A stretch of 64,000 nt of DNA, taken from the NCBI RefSeq assembly GCF_024398015.1, contig NZ_CP073747.1, forward strand, positions 2,663,001-2,727,000, read 5' to 3'. The notes under the pieces were generated by a model. That model saw nothing but the letters and a program-made list of their open reading frames with translations, was not told the origin of the DNA and made no database searches. This document shows positions 8,668 to 15,816 of this stretch, piece by piece. Source of the DNA: Kordiimonas sp. SCSIO 12610. Its GTDB lineage: Bacteria > Pseudomonadota > Alphaproteobacteria > Sphingomonadales > Kordiimonadaceae. Each line of letters starts with the position of its first letter. Positions within the stretch are counted from its first letter, which is position 1. Position numbers and translations under genes: made by a program.

Positions 8668-9858
8668 TTACATTAAACTAATGACTTCAGGTTGCGGGAA
8701 CATTAGATGATGGTCTTTCTCTTGAACCCTAAATAAGTAACCATGATCTCTTGCCTTACCATTTTCCTTAAGATGCATCGTTAAATCAACCTTAAGTGTC
8801 CCATCAGCCAATCTATAGGGAACTTGTGAGATGGGAGGGTTATCAGTGAACGTAACCTTTTCATACTTGAAATAAGTCGCTCCATTCTCAACCTTCTTTT
8901 TAGCTGAAACCCATGCTGTCATTCTATGCTTAACTCTCATACGATCCATCAATTTTTGCATGTCCCAAAACAGTATTTCTGCATCAGATTCGACAGGCTT
9001 GCCAGCCCATAATATGTCACCCTCTATATCTACAGTGAGTTGCCAATTCTTTGTATTTGGCTGCTGGGAATGCATTGTAAAAGCCAAGCTCAACCGCCCA
9101 TCAGACATGTAAGCATGAGAGGATAATAAATCTACCGCATTCGATACATTGGATCGTTTCCAGTCAGGTGCCATACTTATAATTGTCTTTAATTTCGTTG
9201 TATTTCCTGATTTTGATGCATTGCCAGATTTTATTTCTATTCCTTTGTAGTCAGGCTTCTTACTTGAGTTGGCAGCAATACCTAGTAAACTCTCTAGAGT
9301 TTCCCCAACAGCTTTTGGGCCATGGCCTACAGCCTTAACAAAACCAAGTTTGGCAATGTCTTTCAATTTAAACAACAGCTCTTGCTTAATTTCATTCTGT
9401 TTTTCTTTTGTAGCCCGGATAAAATTACGAATATCGCTATCAGGGTCGATTAATCCGTCCCAAGTTTTTCTAGAACTGCAGTTAAACAGTGCAATGCCAT
9501 CATTGTATTTTATCATGGCCAATAGGTTATTATGATTTGCGATTGCCTTTAATCCATAAAACCAAATTCTAGGATCACCGTTCTTAGTTACTGGGCGATA
9601 GAGGCTGGCCATTTTGTCAACTTCATAATTACCAGAAAACATCTTTAACGGTAACAGAACTTTATTGTCAGGACCTTGCAATTGCTTGCCATAAAAGTGC
9701 AAATCAGTAATTTCTAAGAAGCTCCTAAAGCCTCTTGTCGCATCAATAATGCTTTTTTTCATTGCAGTTACAGTGGGTACAAGTAGAGCAAATTCCACGC
9801 CGAGTGAAGAAAACAAATCTACGACAGGTTTTGTATCCACATCAGATTTAGTTAGCAT
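8668..9858 (-). CDS. MvaI/BcnI-family type II restriction endonuclease
   Basis: The 396-aa protein has the MvaI/BcnI signature in its middle: GETLESLLGIAANSSKKPDY followed by KGIEIKSG, giving the D...ExK metal-binding active site. Characterised members (MvaI, BcnI) act as monomers on CCWGG or CCSGG sites. The N-terminal 190 residues are longer than in the minimal enzymes and probably help DNA recognition. It converges on the nuclease-like gene with only 8 bp between stops. The start is supported by AAAGGGA. Its upstream region carries a small inverted repeat (9925-9939) that could serve timing control. Specificity is not readable from the sequence. Confidence 0.85.
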   Translation of the reverse strand: MLTKSDVDTKPVVDLFSSLGVEFALLVPTVTAMKKSIIDATRGFRSFLEITDLHFYGKQLQGPDNKVLLPLKMFSGNYEVDKMASLYRPVTKNGDPRIWFYGLKAIANHNNLLAMIKYNDGIALFNCSSRKTWDGLIDPDSDIRNFIRATKEKQNEIKQELLFKLKDIAKLGFVKAVGHGPKAVGETLESLLGIAANSSKKPDYKGIEIKSGNASKSGNTTKLKTIISMAPDWKRSNVSNAVDLLSSHAYMSDGRLSLAFTMHSQQPNTKNWQLTVDIEGDILWAGKPVESDAEILFWDMQKLMDRMRVKHRMTAWVSAKKKVENGATYFKYEKVTFTDNPPISQVPYRLADGTLKVDLTMHLKENGKARDHGYLFRVQEKDHHLMFPQPEVISLM

Positions 9859-9924
9859 TCAGTCCCTTTCGCAAACTACTAGCAAGTCAGATTTACTGTT
9901 TTTTCGTTAGAAAACTTCCGTAAG

Positions 9925-9939
9925 AACAATTAAATTGTT
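9925..9939. promoter_or_regulatory. Inverted repeat upstream of the restriction endonuclease
   Basis: Two 7-bp arms, AACAATT and AATTGTT, flank one A, and a further TAACAATTG follows. The site is 67 bp upstream of the endonuclease start. Its arms resemble the outer part of the XRE operator at 2422 (AACAAT...ATTGTT), so the XRE protein might bind here too. Confidence 0.35.
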
Positions 9940-10020
9940 TAACAATTGATCGTATTTCTAGCAATCTAATATATTATACACGTCAATATTATATGCAGAT
10001 AGGAGAGTTGATATTATCAA

Positions 10021-10036
10021 ATGCAATTAATTGCAT
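10021..10036. repeat. 16-bp perfect palindrome ATGCAATTAATTGCAT
   Basis: This is an exact copy of the repeated TGCAATTAATTGCA palindrome, located between the defence block and the AraC-esterase block. Confidence 0.65.
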
Positions 10037-10218
10037 GGATTTATCGCTGTCCATAATAGAGTCTTATCGGAAGCTATCAGCATAACAAATTTCACCATCT
10101 TCTGGTCCGAAGTACTTCTGGAGCGATTTTAACTTCCAGAGATAACAGCTTGAGAATCGAACCAAATAAGGCAAACTAAGACGAGTTCGTTTTTAGGCTG
10201 ATCGCATCCACCGTTAAG

Positions 10219-11244
10219 TTAGGTTTTCTGTTTTTTTCTATATTCATTTGGTGAACAACCAACTGTATTATGAAACTCTCGATAGAAGTTCGATTTAGTC
10301 TCATAACCCACATTGAGCATGATGCTTAAAATATCCTCATTAGAGCTAACAAGTTGCTTCTGAGCTTCTTCAATTCTGAGGTCATTTATAAAACGCCTAA
10401 TTGTTTTATTATATTTTTGATTAATAGCGTTTGATACTAACCGTTCAGGTGCGCCTAAAGCTTCGGCAAGGCTTTTAAGGTTCGTCTCGGAATTCAAGTG
10501 AATCTGTTCTTTCATAATGAGGTTGTCTAATTTTGCGATCACTTCGCGATGGCTATCAAGCGAGTACTTAGTGTCTATGGGTGCCGCCTCATATTTGCGC
10601 TTAAATACCCATGCAACTGCATCGGCTCTGTTGAGCAAAGACCAAGCTGAGAACAAACTGACCAATGCAAAGACGAATGACACAACTACAAGACTAACGG
10701 GCGCATGGCCATCATCCAAAAAACTAATCTCAAAATAGATGAGCAAATCCATTGCAGTCAGTACAAACAAAAAGGTGAGACAAAATAATGCAAACCTTCG
10801 AATGTGCTCGGGGAGTTCGTTAAGTCTTTTTCTATTATTATATAAAAGCAGTTGTGCAGACAACAGGCTATAGGCAATCAAGCTAATCAAAATAAAAATA
10901 TCTGGTATGATTTGAGTATTCCGAGTGAAGAAAAATACCAGAGGTGAAACTAGCGCCGGTAATACATGCATATATCTTGCCTTCAACAACATCCTGCCTT
11001 TTGTCAGGTTGTACAGATAGAGGTAAATTAATGGCCCCACGCACATGGCCAGAACGCTGTTGAATATATAGGCTTCCAGATATACCTCATACAATCTCGC
11101 AGTCAGGCCAAACATCTGCATAGAAAGTACTGCAAGTAATCCGGCGAGGATGCGATTGGTATATTGGTACGCAGATGGAGCGCGATATAAAGACCCGGCA
11201 ATAATAGCTAGTAATATAGCGGACGTAAACGGGATAAATTGCAT
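10219..11244 (-). CDS. Membrane-bound AraC-family transcriptional regulator
   Basis: The 341-aa protein has an N-terminal membrane sensor of about seven hydrophobic helices (residues about 5-210) and a C-terminal AraC DNA-binding domain (about 240-340). The latter includes NLKSLAEALGAPERLVSNAI for the first HTH and EDILSIMLNVGYETKSNFYR, the conserved second HTH region, then FHNTVGCSPNEYRKKQ. Such 7TM-AraC proteins usually control neighbouring uptake or hydrolysis genes. Here a broken beta-propeller gene lies divergently upstream and a secreted esterase and amidohydrolase lie beyond. The ligand is unknown. Confidence 0.9.
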   Translation of the reverse strand: MQFIPFTSAILLAIIAGSLYRAPSAYQYTNRILAGLLAVLSMQMFGLTARLYEVYLEAYIFNSVLAMCVGPLIYLYLYNLTKGRMLLKARYMHVLPALVSPLVFFFTRNTQIIPDIFILISLIAYSLLSAQLLLYNNRKRLNELPEHIRRFALFCLTFLFVLTAMDLLIYFEISFLDDGHAPVSLVVVSFVFALVSLFSAWSLLNRADAVAWVFKRKYEAAPIDTKYSLDSHREVIAKLDNLIMKEQIHLNSETNLKSLAEALGAPERLVSNAINQKYNKTIRRFINDLRIEEAQKQLVSSNEDILSIMLNVGYETKSNFYREFHNTVGCSPNEYRKKQKT

Positions 11245-11352
11245 ATCATTTTCCTATTGTCACGAACCTCTTACAGCTTTTGCAGCCTTTTTCAAGGGTT
11301 CACAAATATGATTGTGGACGATGTTCACTTTAACATTCCTTAAAACGAACAT

Positions 11353-11850
11353 ATGAGCTTAACAATGGTGGTGCGAATGAAACAGAGCGATCAACATACT
11401 TCTAAGGTTCCGCGCGTTTATAGAATTTGCTTGGTAGTAGGCAGCACTCTCTTACTAGCTATCATGGCCATTGCCATGGCCCAAGATAAGCAGAAACATG
11501 ATAATCCTGTATACACAATGCCAGTTGGGATTACTTCTGATAGCAAGCGTGTAATTTATCAGGTGTGGCATGTATCCCCCTGACGGCAAGAAAATTGTCT
11601 TTTCTTCTGATCGAAATGGTATTGAGGGCGGTTTTGTGCTTCACGCAATGGAAACTGACTTTCTGGCCGATGTATTCCAATAATGCGGAGGATGCCAAAG
11701 AATTGGCGTTCAGCAATGCTCATTAAGAGGTTACGATAGTCAGCATTTCTTCCGATGGGAAGGTTCACACAGCATTGGAAGGCAAATCAATAGGCACCAA
11801 AGCTATGGCTTCTGCTATGACACGGGCGAGCGCTATCTTTCTGTACCGAA
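11353..11850 (+). pseudogene. Frameshifted PD40/TolB-like beta-propeller gene remnant
   Basis: The frame opens with a membrane or signal helix (ICLVVGSTLLLAIMAIAMAQ) and runs to HVSP, where TGA at 11581 ends it. Skipping one C of the C5 run at 11576-11580 continues it as SPDGKKIVFSSDRNG, a textbook PD40/WD40-like repeat of TolB-type propellers. A second stop (TAA, 11681) and another frame change follow: SNNAEDAKELAFSNAH, then VTIVSISSDGKVHTALEGKS. Full-length members are several hundred residues, so the gene is broken and truncated by its convergent neighbour. The real start may be ATG 11377. Confidence 0.65.
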
Positions 11851-11868
11851 CTTTTGCCTGGGTAAAGT

Positions 11869-12810
11869 TCATTCCCATTTTAGCGGACTGGACGATGGTT
11901 TTCGGTCCGTTTCACCAGCATATACACCTACGATACCACGCATGAAAGCGGAGGGAAAAACTCCTTCATGTTGCTCACCCGACAAAACTTCCAGATTTAT
12001 CTTTAGTCTATCATTCCGGCGCTTGCGCAAGTTGTTTGCCAGCACATACAGATCGGTCACCAGATCAAGACGTTCTTCTGCTTCACCAACCGCAAAATAG
12101 ACGCGTGTTTCACCCGAGTACTCAGTCTCTTTTGTGGCGCGCGCGGCTTTCATCACCCAGCGTTCTTCGCGAGGCAAAAGCCAGTCATCCCACCAAATAG
12201 CCGGACTGATGATCACATATCGGTTAAATAACCCTGGCTTATTCAACAGTGCATAAGTTGCCCCAAGACCGCTGGTGGATTTGCCAATCAGAACCCGGTC
12301 CATTTTATGGACATCGAAGTTTGCTTCCATGAACGGAATGATTTCTTTTTCCACCACATCAAAGAAAGCCGGAGCGCCGCCGGAGCCAACCCAGTCCTTT
12401 CGGCTCTTTTCTAAAAAATGACCCGCAGGAGGTTTAAATTTGGTTGGCGTATAATCACGGGTACGGTTCTCTTCTTTCCAGAAATCGCCTTCTTCGTTTT
12501 TGTATCCAATACCAACAAAATAAGCAGATGGAATGTAATTGAAGATTTCATAGTTATAAGACATTGCCGCAGCTGGCGTCATGTTGGCCAAAGCATCCAG
12601 AAAATAGAATGTTGACGATTTCTCGCCGTCGGCGGGTGGTCTGAGAGGGGCTCGGATTATCAGTTGATAGTCCACCCCGTTGGCTGCGGTAGGAAGGTCA
12701 TATACCTTCATGTCATATGGGTAGGTAAATGGTTTGGCCTCTGGTTCACTAGCCCACAGGCCGTTCAAACCAACAACTACATAAAGCATCGCGTAAAGTA
12801 GATTTCTCAT
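11869..12810 (-). CDS. Secreted esterase-D-family alpha/beta hydrolase
   Basis: The start at 12810 is chosen because GAGGGATA precedes it and the product then begins with a signal peptide (MRNLLYAMLYVVVGLNGLWA); an in-frame ATG at 12873 would overlap the upstream gene. The 313-aa protein is a putative esterase (PF00756 type). The nucleophile Ser is in GKSTSGLGATYAL, a variant of the usual GHSLGG elbow, and the likely catalytic His is in GEQHEGVFPSAF. It is predicted to work in the periplasm on an unknown ester. It lies downstream of an ABM-domain protein and an amidohydrolase on the same strand. Confidence 0.8.
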   Translation of the reverse strand: MRNLLYAMLYVVVGLNGLWASEPEAKPFTYPYDMKVYDLPTAANGVDYQLIIRAPLRPPADGEKSSTFYFLDALANMTPAAAMSYNYEIFNYIPSAYFVGIGYKNEEGDFWKEENRTRDYTPTKFKPPAGHFLEKSRKDWVGSGGAPAFFDVVEKEIIPFMEANFDVHKMDRVLIGKSTSGLGATYALLNKPGLFNRYVIISPAIWWDDWLLPREERWVMKAARATKETEYSGETRVYFAVGEAEERLDLVTDLYVLANNLRKRRNDRLKINLEVLSGEQHEGVFPSAFMRGIVGVYAGETDRKPSSSPLKWE

Positions 12811-12857
12811 TATCCCTCGCTTGGATTGATTTTTATTATGCCAATACAATGGCGATG

Positions 12858-13193
12858 TTAGTTCTGTTTCCAACTCTTTTGTAAATTGAAATGGTTGAAT
12901 ATATCCACGGTTTCAAAAGAAGCCAGGTAAGCACTAAATTCCGGCCTTTTCTGGTAAATCTTGACCCTACGTGCCGCTTTTTCTGCAAGCTCCAGAGTTT
13001 CCCATTTTACAATATCCATAAATACATTTGGTTCACCCATACACTTGTAAAATTCATAGCTAATACATCCTTCAAAACTCATCACAAACTCACGAAATTC
13101 TTCGATTGAGGTATTTACATATGTTGCCTGCATACTTTGTTTTATCTTGTAGACGACAAGTTCTACTATGGGCGTTTCTGGCAAATTGCTCAT
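12858..13193 (-). CDS. Antibiotic biosynthesis monooxygenase (ABM) domain protein
   Basis: The 111-aa cytoplasmic protein has the ferredoxin-like alpha/beta-barrel pattern of ABM-domain proteins: ELVVYKIKQ, EEFREFVMSFEGCISYEFY, FMDIVKWETLELAEKAARR and the helix before FETVDIFNHF. Members are small homodimers, some cofactor-free oxygenases and others haem-degrading or stress proteins. It is 47 bp upstream of the esterase and 20 bp downstream of the amidohydrolase, so the three are probably co-transcribed. The substrate is unknown. Confidence 0.75.
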   Translation of the reverse strand: MSNLPETPIVELVVYKIKQSMQATYVNTSIEEFREFVMSFEGCISYEFYKCMGEPNVFMDIVKWETLELAEKAARRVKIYQKRPEFSAYLASFETVDIFNHFNLQKSWKQN

Positions 13194-13213
13194 ATTACAC
13201 TTTCTTTTTTAAA

Positions 13214-14767
13214 CTAATGCACTGCTTGTTTGGAGGTATCATCCTTAAGAGCACTAAAATTATTCCTGTCATGAGCAACACCGCCTAAAACAACCCACTC
13301 GATATTATCGTATGCTTCAATAGTTTCCCATGGGTTTTGGGTAAGCAGCAACAAGTTTGCCTGCTTACCTTCTTCAATAGTTCCCAAACGATCTTGTATG
13401 CCAAATGCTCTGGCGTTTTCTTGTGTTGCCGCTGCAAATATTGATTTGAGAGAAATACCGCTCTGTTCCCAGTTTTGCATTTCTACATAGCTACTAAACC
13501 CCGCTAGCGAGCCCCATCCAAAACCACCAGATGAAGTATCTGTTCCAAATAAAAAGCGAACTTTCTTGGAATTCATATCGCCAACAATCCGCCCGTATCT
13601 AGTAAACATCTTTTCCATTGCTAAACTGACATTTTTTTTGCCTCCACCTGTAACGATTTTCTCCCCAAAGAGTCTCAGGAAAATATCTTTTTGACGTTGA
13701 CCATCTGTTTTTAGGTAAGAAATGAAATCAGTCGGCAAAGCATGTTTTAGGCCCTTTCGTTCCAGTAAACCAAAATCAAACATGGAAATCGTATGACGGA
13801 GTGCACCGAAAGTTGGCTGAACTTTAATACCTGACTTTGCCACCTCTAATATAGAAGTAGTTACGTTTTCAGGTACATCCGGCAGGCTATAATTGTTGTT
13901 TCGCCAATCCCACAAGCCATGCGCCATAATATCCACCCCCACATTTGCACCAAAAGAATATGCCGCCGGTGATGTGCCATGTAAAATTACGGGTAGATTG
14001 TGTGCATGAGCTTCAGATACTAATTCCTGCATAATTTGGACACTTGGCAAACTAAATTTGCGTTCTTGTTCGGGCATCCACAGGGCTTCTTCATAATAAA
14101 TCTTCAAGCACTTTGCCCCTGCCTTCAGGCGGTTTTTAACGACAGCTTTTGGGCTATGATCTGCAGCATCAACACCATTCGGTAGATACCCATCGTTGAA
14201 CCGGTCATGAAGAAAATTTGGTGCATAGCTTAATAGAGATTTCTTCGGGAACTCCATTGCCATAAATCCGTCACTCAAAATGACGCCTTTACCGCAATGT
14301 ATCAATTCAGGGTGTATCGGCGTTGACAAAAATCGTTTATTGGATTGAACGTCAGCGTTTGTTTCAACAATGGTTGTATAACCATAATATAGGTAACTGC
14401 GAGGCATTTGATCCAAATACTGATTATATAAGGCGTCATAGTTAGATGTATAATGACGCTTTAGGCCGGGCGCATGATAAAGGTGTACGTGACTATCAAT
14501 CAGCCCGGGAGTTAGGTATTTTCCTGTGCCATCAATTTCTTTTTTTGCATGCCACTTGATAGGTTCTCTGCTGACTCTGACAATTTTGTCCCCCTTTATC
14601 GCAATATGAACATTTTTAAGCGGGAGGTCGCGTTCAGGGGAAATCAGGATGACATTTTTTATCAGCAAATCATATGACGTATCATCCGCTTTGCTCGGTA
14701 TTGCAAGAAAGTTTAAGGTTAAAAGAGCAAAGCCAATTTTCAAAATCTGCAGCATAGTTTTCGCCAT
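13214..14767 (-). CDS. Secreted metal-dependent amidohydrolase
   Basis: This 517-aa amidohydrolase-superfamily enzyme, of the imidazolonepropionase/prolidase-like group, has an N-terminal signal peptide (about residues 1-27). Metal-site features are the HxH motif in GLIDSHVHLYH, a probable carboxylated Lys in KCLKIYYEEA, His in LPVILHGTSP, and the final Asp in LFGTDTSSGG. The C-terminal strand-rich part (IEEGKQANLLLLTQNPWETI) closes the usual beta-sandwich. It is the first gene of a probable amidohydrolase-ABM-esterase operon. Substrate unknown; homologues cleave amides, cyclic amides or dipeptides. Confidence 0.85.
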   Translation of the reverse strand: MAKTMLQILKIGFALLTLNFLAIPSKADDTSYDLLIKNVILISPERDLPLKNVHIAIKGDKIVRVSREPIKWHAKKEIDGTGKYLTPGLIDSHVHLYHAPGLKRHYTSNYDALYNQYLDQMPRSYLYYGYTTIVETNADVQSNKRFLSTPIHPELIHCGKGVILSDGFMAMEFPKKSLLSYAPNFLHDRFNDGYLPNGVDAADHSPKAVVKNRLKAGAKCLKIYYEEALWMPEQERKFSLPSVQIMQELVSEAHAHNLPVILHGTSPAAYSFGANVGVDIMAHGLWDWRNNNYSLPDVPENVTTSILEVAKSGIKVQPTFGALRHTISMFDFGLLERKGLKHALPTDFISYLKTDGQRQKDIFLRLFGEKIVTGGGKKNVSLAMEKMFTRYGRIVGDMNSKKVRFLFGTDTSSGGFGWGSLAGFSSYVEMQNWEQSGISLKSIFAAATQENARAFGIQDRLGTIEEGKQANLLLLTQNPWETIEAYDNIEWVVLGGVAHDRNNFSALKDDTSKQAVH

Positions 14768-15002
14768 CTCACGTCTCTCTCTTATCAGGTGATTCTGATT
14801 ACCTTTTGAGATTTACTGGGTAACCGGCTTGAATGTCGTCCACAATCACGTTTGTGAACCAACAAAATGCGCTATTTCAAAATCTGTGAATAAGTGTCCG
14901 CAAGTCCATGGGCATTTCACTAGGTATTGTCACGTGTAGACGAGTCTTGATTTACAAAAATCTGGTTTATAATTGATTGTGGGATACAGTGATGGGGGGG
15001 GA

Positions 15003-15165
15003 TTGGTAAAGCAAATAGATGTTGATCAAGTGTATCCACTACCCTATCTTCATCAGATGCATAAAAATCCATTTCGTTATTTTAAAACATCTCGAAAAGT
15101 GATCCATCTCGCAGTATTGATGAACATTCGTTTCCCGCTTTCTTTGCAAGAGTTCGAAGACTAGT
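15003..15165 (+). mobile_element. IS6-family transposase remnant, N-terminal part (relic A, left)
   Basis: The sequence encodes KNPFRYFKTSRKVIHLAVL and IRFPLSLQEFED, matching the start of an IS6/IS26-type transposase and closely matching the copy at 55126. It stops within the first 45 residues, and the catalytic middle is absent. It is preceded by a G8 run (14994-15001). It forms the left part of a decayed insertion whose C-terminal part lies at 15480-15813. Confidence 0.8.
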
Positions 15166-15404
15166 TTTGTAATGTTAAAATATACCCGGACGGGTTATAG
15201 AACATTGTAGAGAAATCAACCTATTCAGAATTATCCTCAGTAGCATTATCTTTAATTCGATGCAATTAATTGCACGCTTTCTCTTTGCACTAAATTTACA
15301 CTATATTATACTCTATAAATCGATACTTGAATGAACCATGGATGGGAATATTCAATTAATAAAATGACTTAGAATTTTAGTAACGGAGAAGACTTTAATC
15401 CCTT
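15166..15404. other. Spacer between two IS6 relic parts
   Basis: This AT-rich stretch has no reading frame. It contains the TGCAATTAATTGCA palindrome at 15261 and ends in a tRNA-Ser-3'-end-like sequence (15394-15415). Confidence 0.45.
15261..15274. repeat. TGCAATTAATTGCA palindrome, rightmost copy
   Basis: This is a perfect 14-bp palindrome identical to the core at 727 and 10021. No further copy was noticed to the right of this position. Confidence 0.6.
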
Positions 15405-15415
15405 CGTCTCCGCCA
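15394..15415 (+). other. tRNA-Ser 3'-end-like sequence, possible attachment site
   Basis: AATCCCTTCGTCTCCGCCA (15397-15415) reads like the T-arm end, acceptor stem and CCA of a bacterial serine tRNA (typical 3' end CGTCTCCGCCA). No tRNA body precedes it. Such fragments are left as direct repeats when an element integrates into a tRNA gene, and a tyrosine recombinase lies at the far left. The partner tRNA is outside the window, so this remains tentative. Confidence 0.35.
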
Positions 15416-15813
15416 CTATCTGGCTAACCACTTATTTTCTATACATTTTATTTTGCGACCTTAGTTGGATTTCCCATCTTACACTAAGATGGCAAAAATC
15501 TATTGCACTGACACCTCAACAACAGATGTGTTTGCGACGCAAACGTTTACGTCAAAATTCACACCTTTCCTTCCGACGACAAGAACGAGCCAAGCTCCGG
15601 TTCAGGCGAATGCGAAGCTTACATAAATTCGCCTCGATGCATGCCTCACTATATAATCACTTTAATGGAGAACGACACCTAAGTAACCGAGACATTTTCA
15701 AAAAATACTGATCCGCAGCTCTTTCGACATGGCGTCAGCTTGCGGAAATTACGGCATAAAATCTCACCAGAAAAGTGACATTTGAGACTAGTTAGCATTA
15801 AACTGACAGCACC
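15405..15813 (+). mobile_element. IS6-family relic A, right part (shared spacer plus transposase C-terminus)
   Basis: After about 90 bp of non-transposase sequence, which is also present in relic B, the region encodes the IS6 transposase C-terminus: NSHLSFRRQERAKLRF, RRMRSLHKFASMHASL, YNHFNGERHL, then degenerate codons for SAALSTWRQLAEIT. It ends with ATTAAACTGACAGCACCC, the right terminal sequence shared by the other copies. The element ends a few bases from the stop of the DASS transporter gene. It cannot make an active transposase. Confidence 0.8.
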
Positions 15814-15816
15814 CTT

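Larger units (their letters stand above)
9859..10218. other. Intergenic region of 360 bp with regulatory repeats
   Basis: The region separates the restriction endonuclease (leftward) from the 3' end of the AraC regulator. It contains the inverted repeat at 9925-9939 and the 16-bp palindrome at 10021-10036. No RNA gene, terminator or reading frame was seen in the rest. Confidence 0.5.

Noticed and set aside
14994-15001. G8 run as a phase-variation tract
   Set aside because: It lies upstream of a dead IS fragment and not in or before a working gene.
14973-15164. A 63-codon open frame as a free-standing gene
   Set aside because: Its second half is the start of an IS6 transposase, and the first half is the IS left flank, so it is part of a relic.
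628-15274. Integron-type cassette array with attC sites
   Set aside because: The repeated palindromes are only 12-18 bp, lack the attC R/L box structure, and the recombinase fragment shows no integron-integrase-specific insertion. The genes also face both directions with long spacers.
15526-15711. A 61-codon open frame as an independent arginine-rich protein
   Set aside because: It matches the C-terminus of IS6 transposases and is part of relic A.
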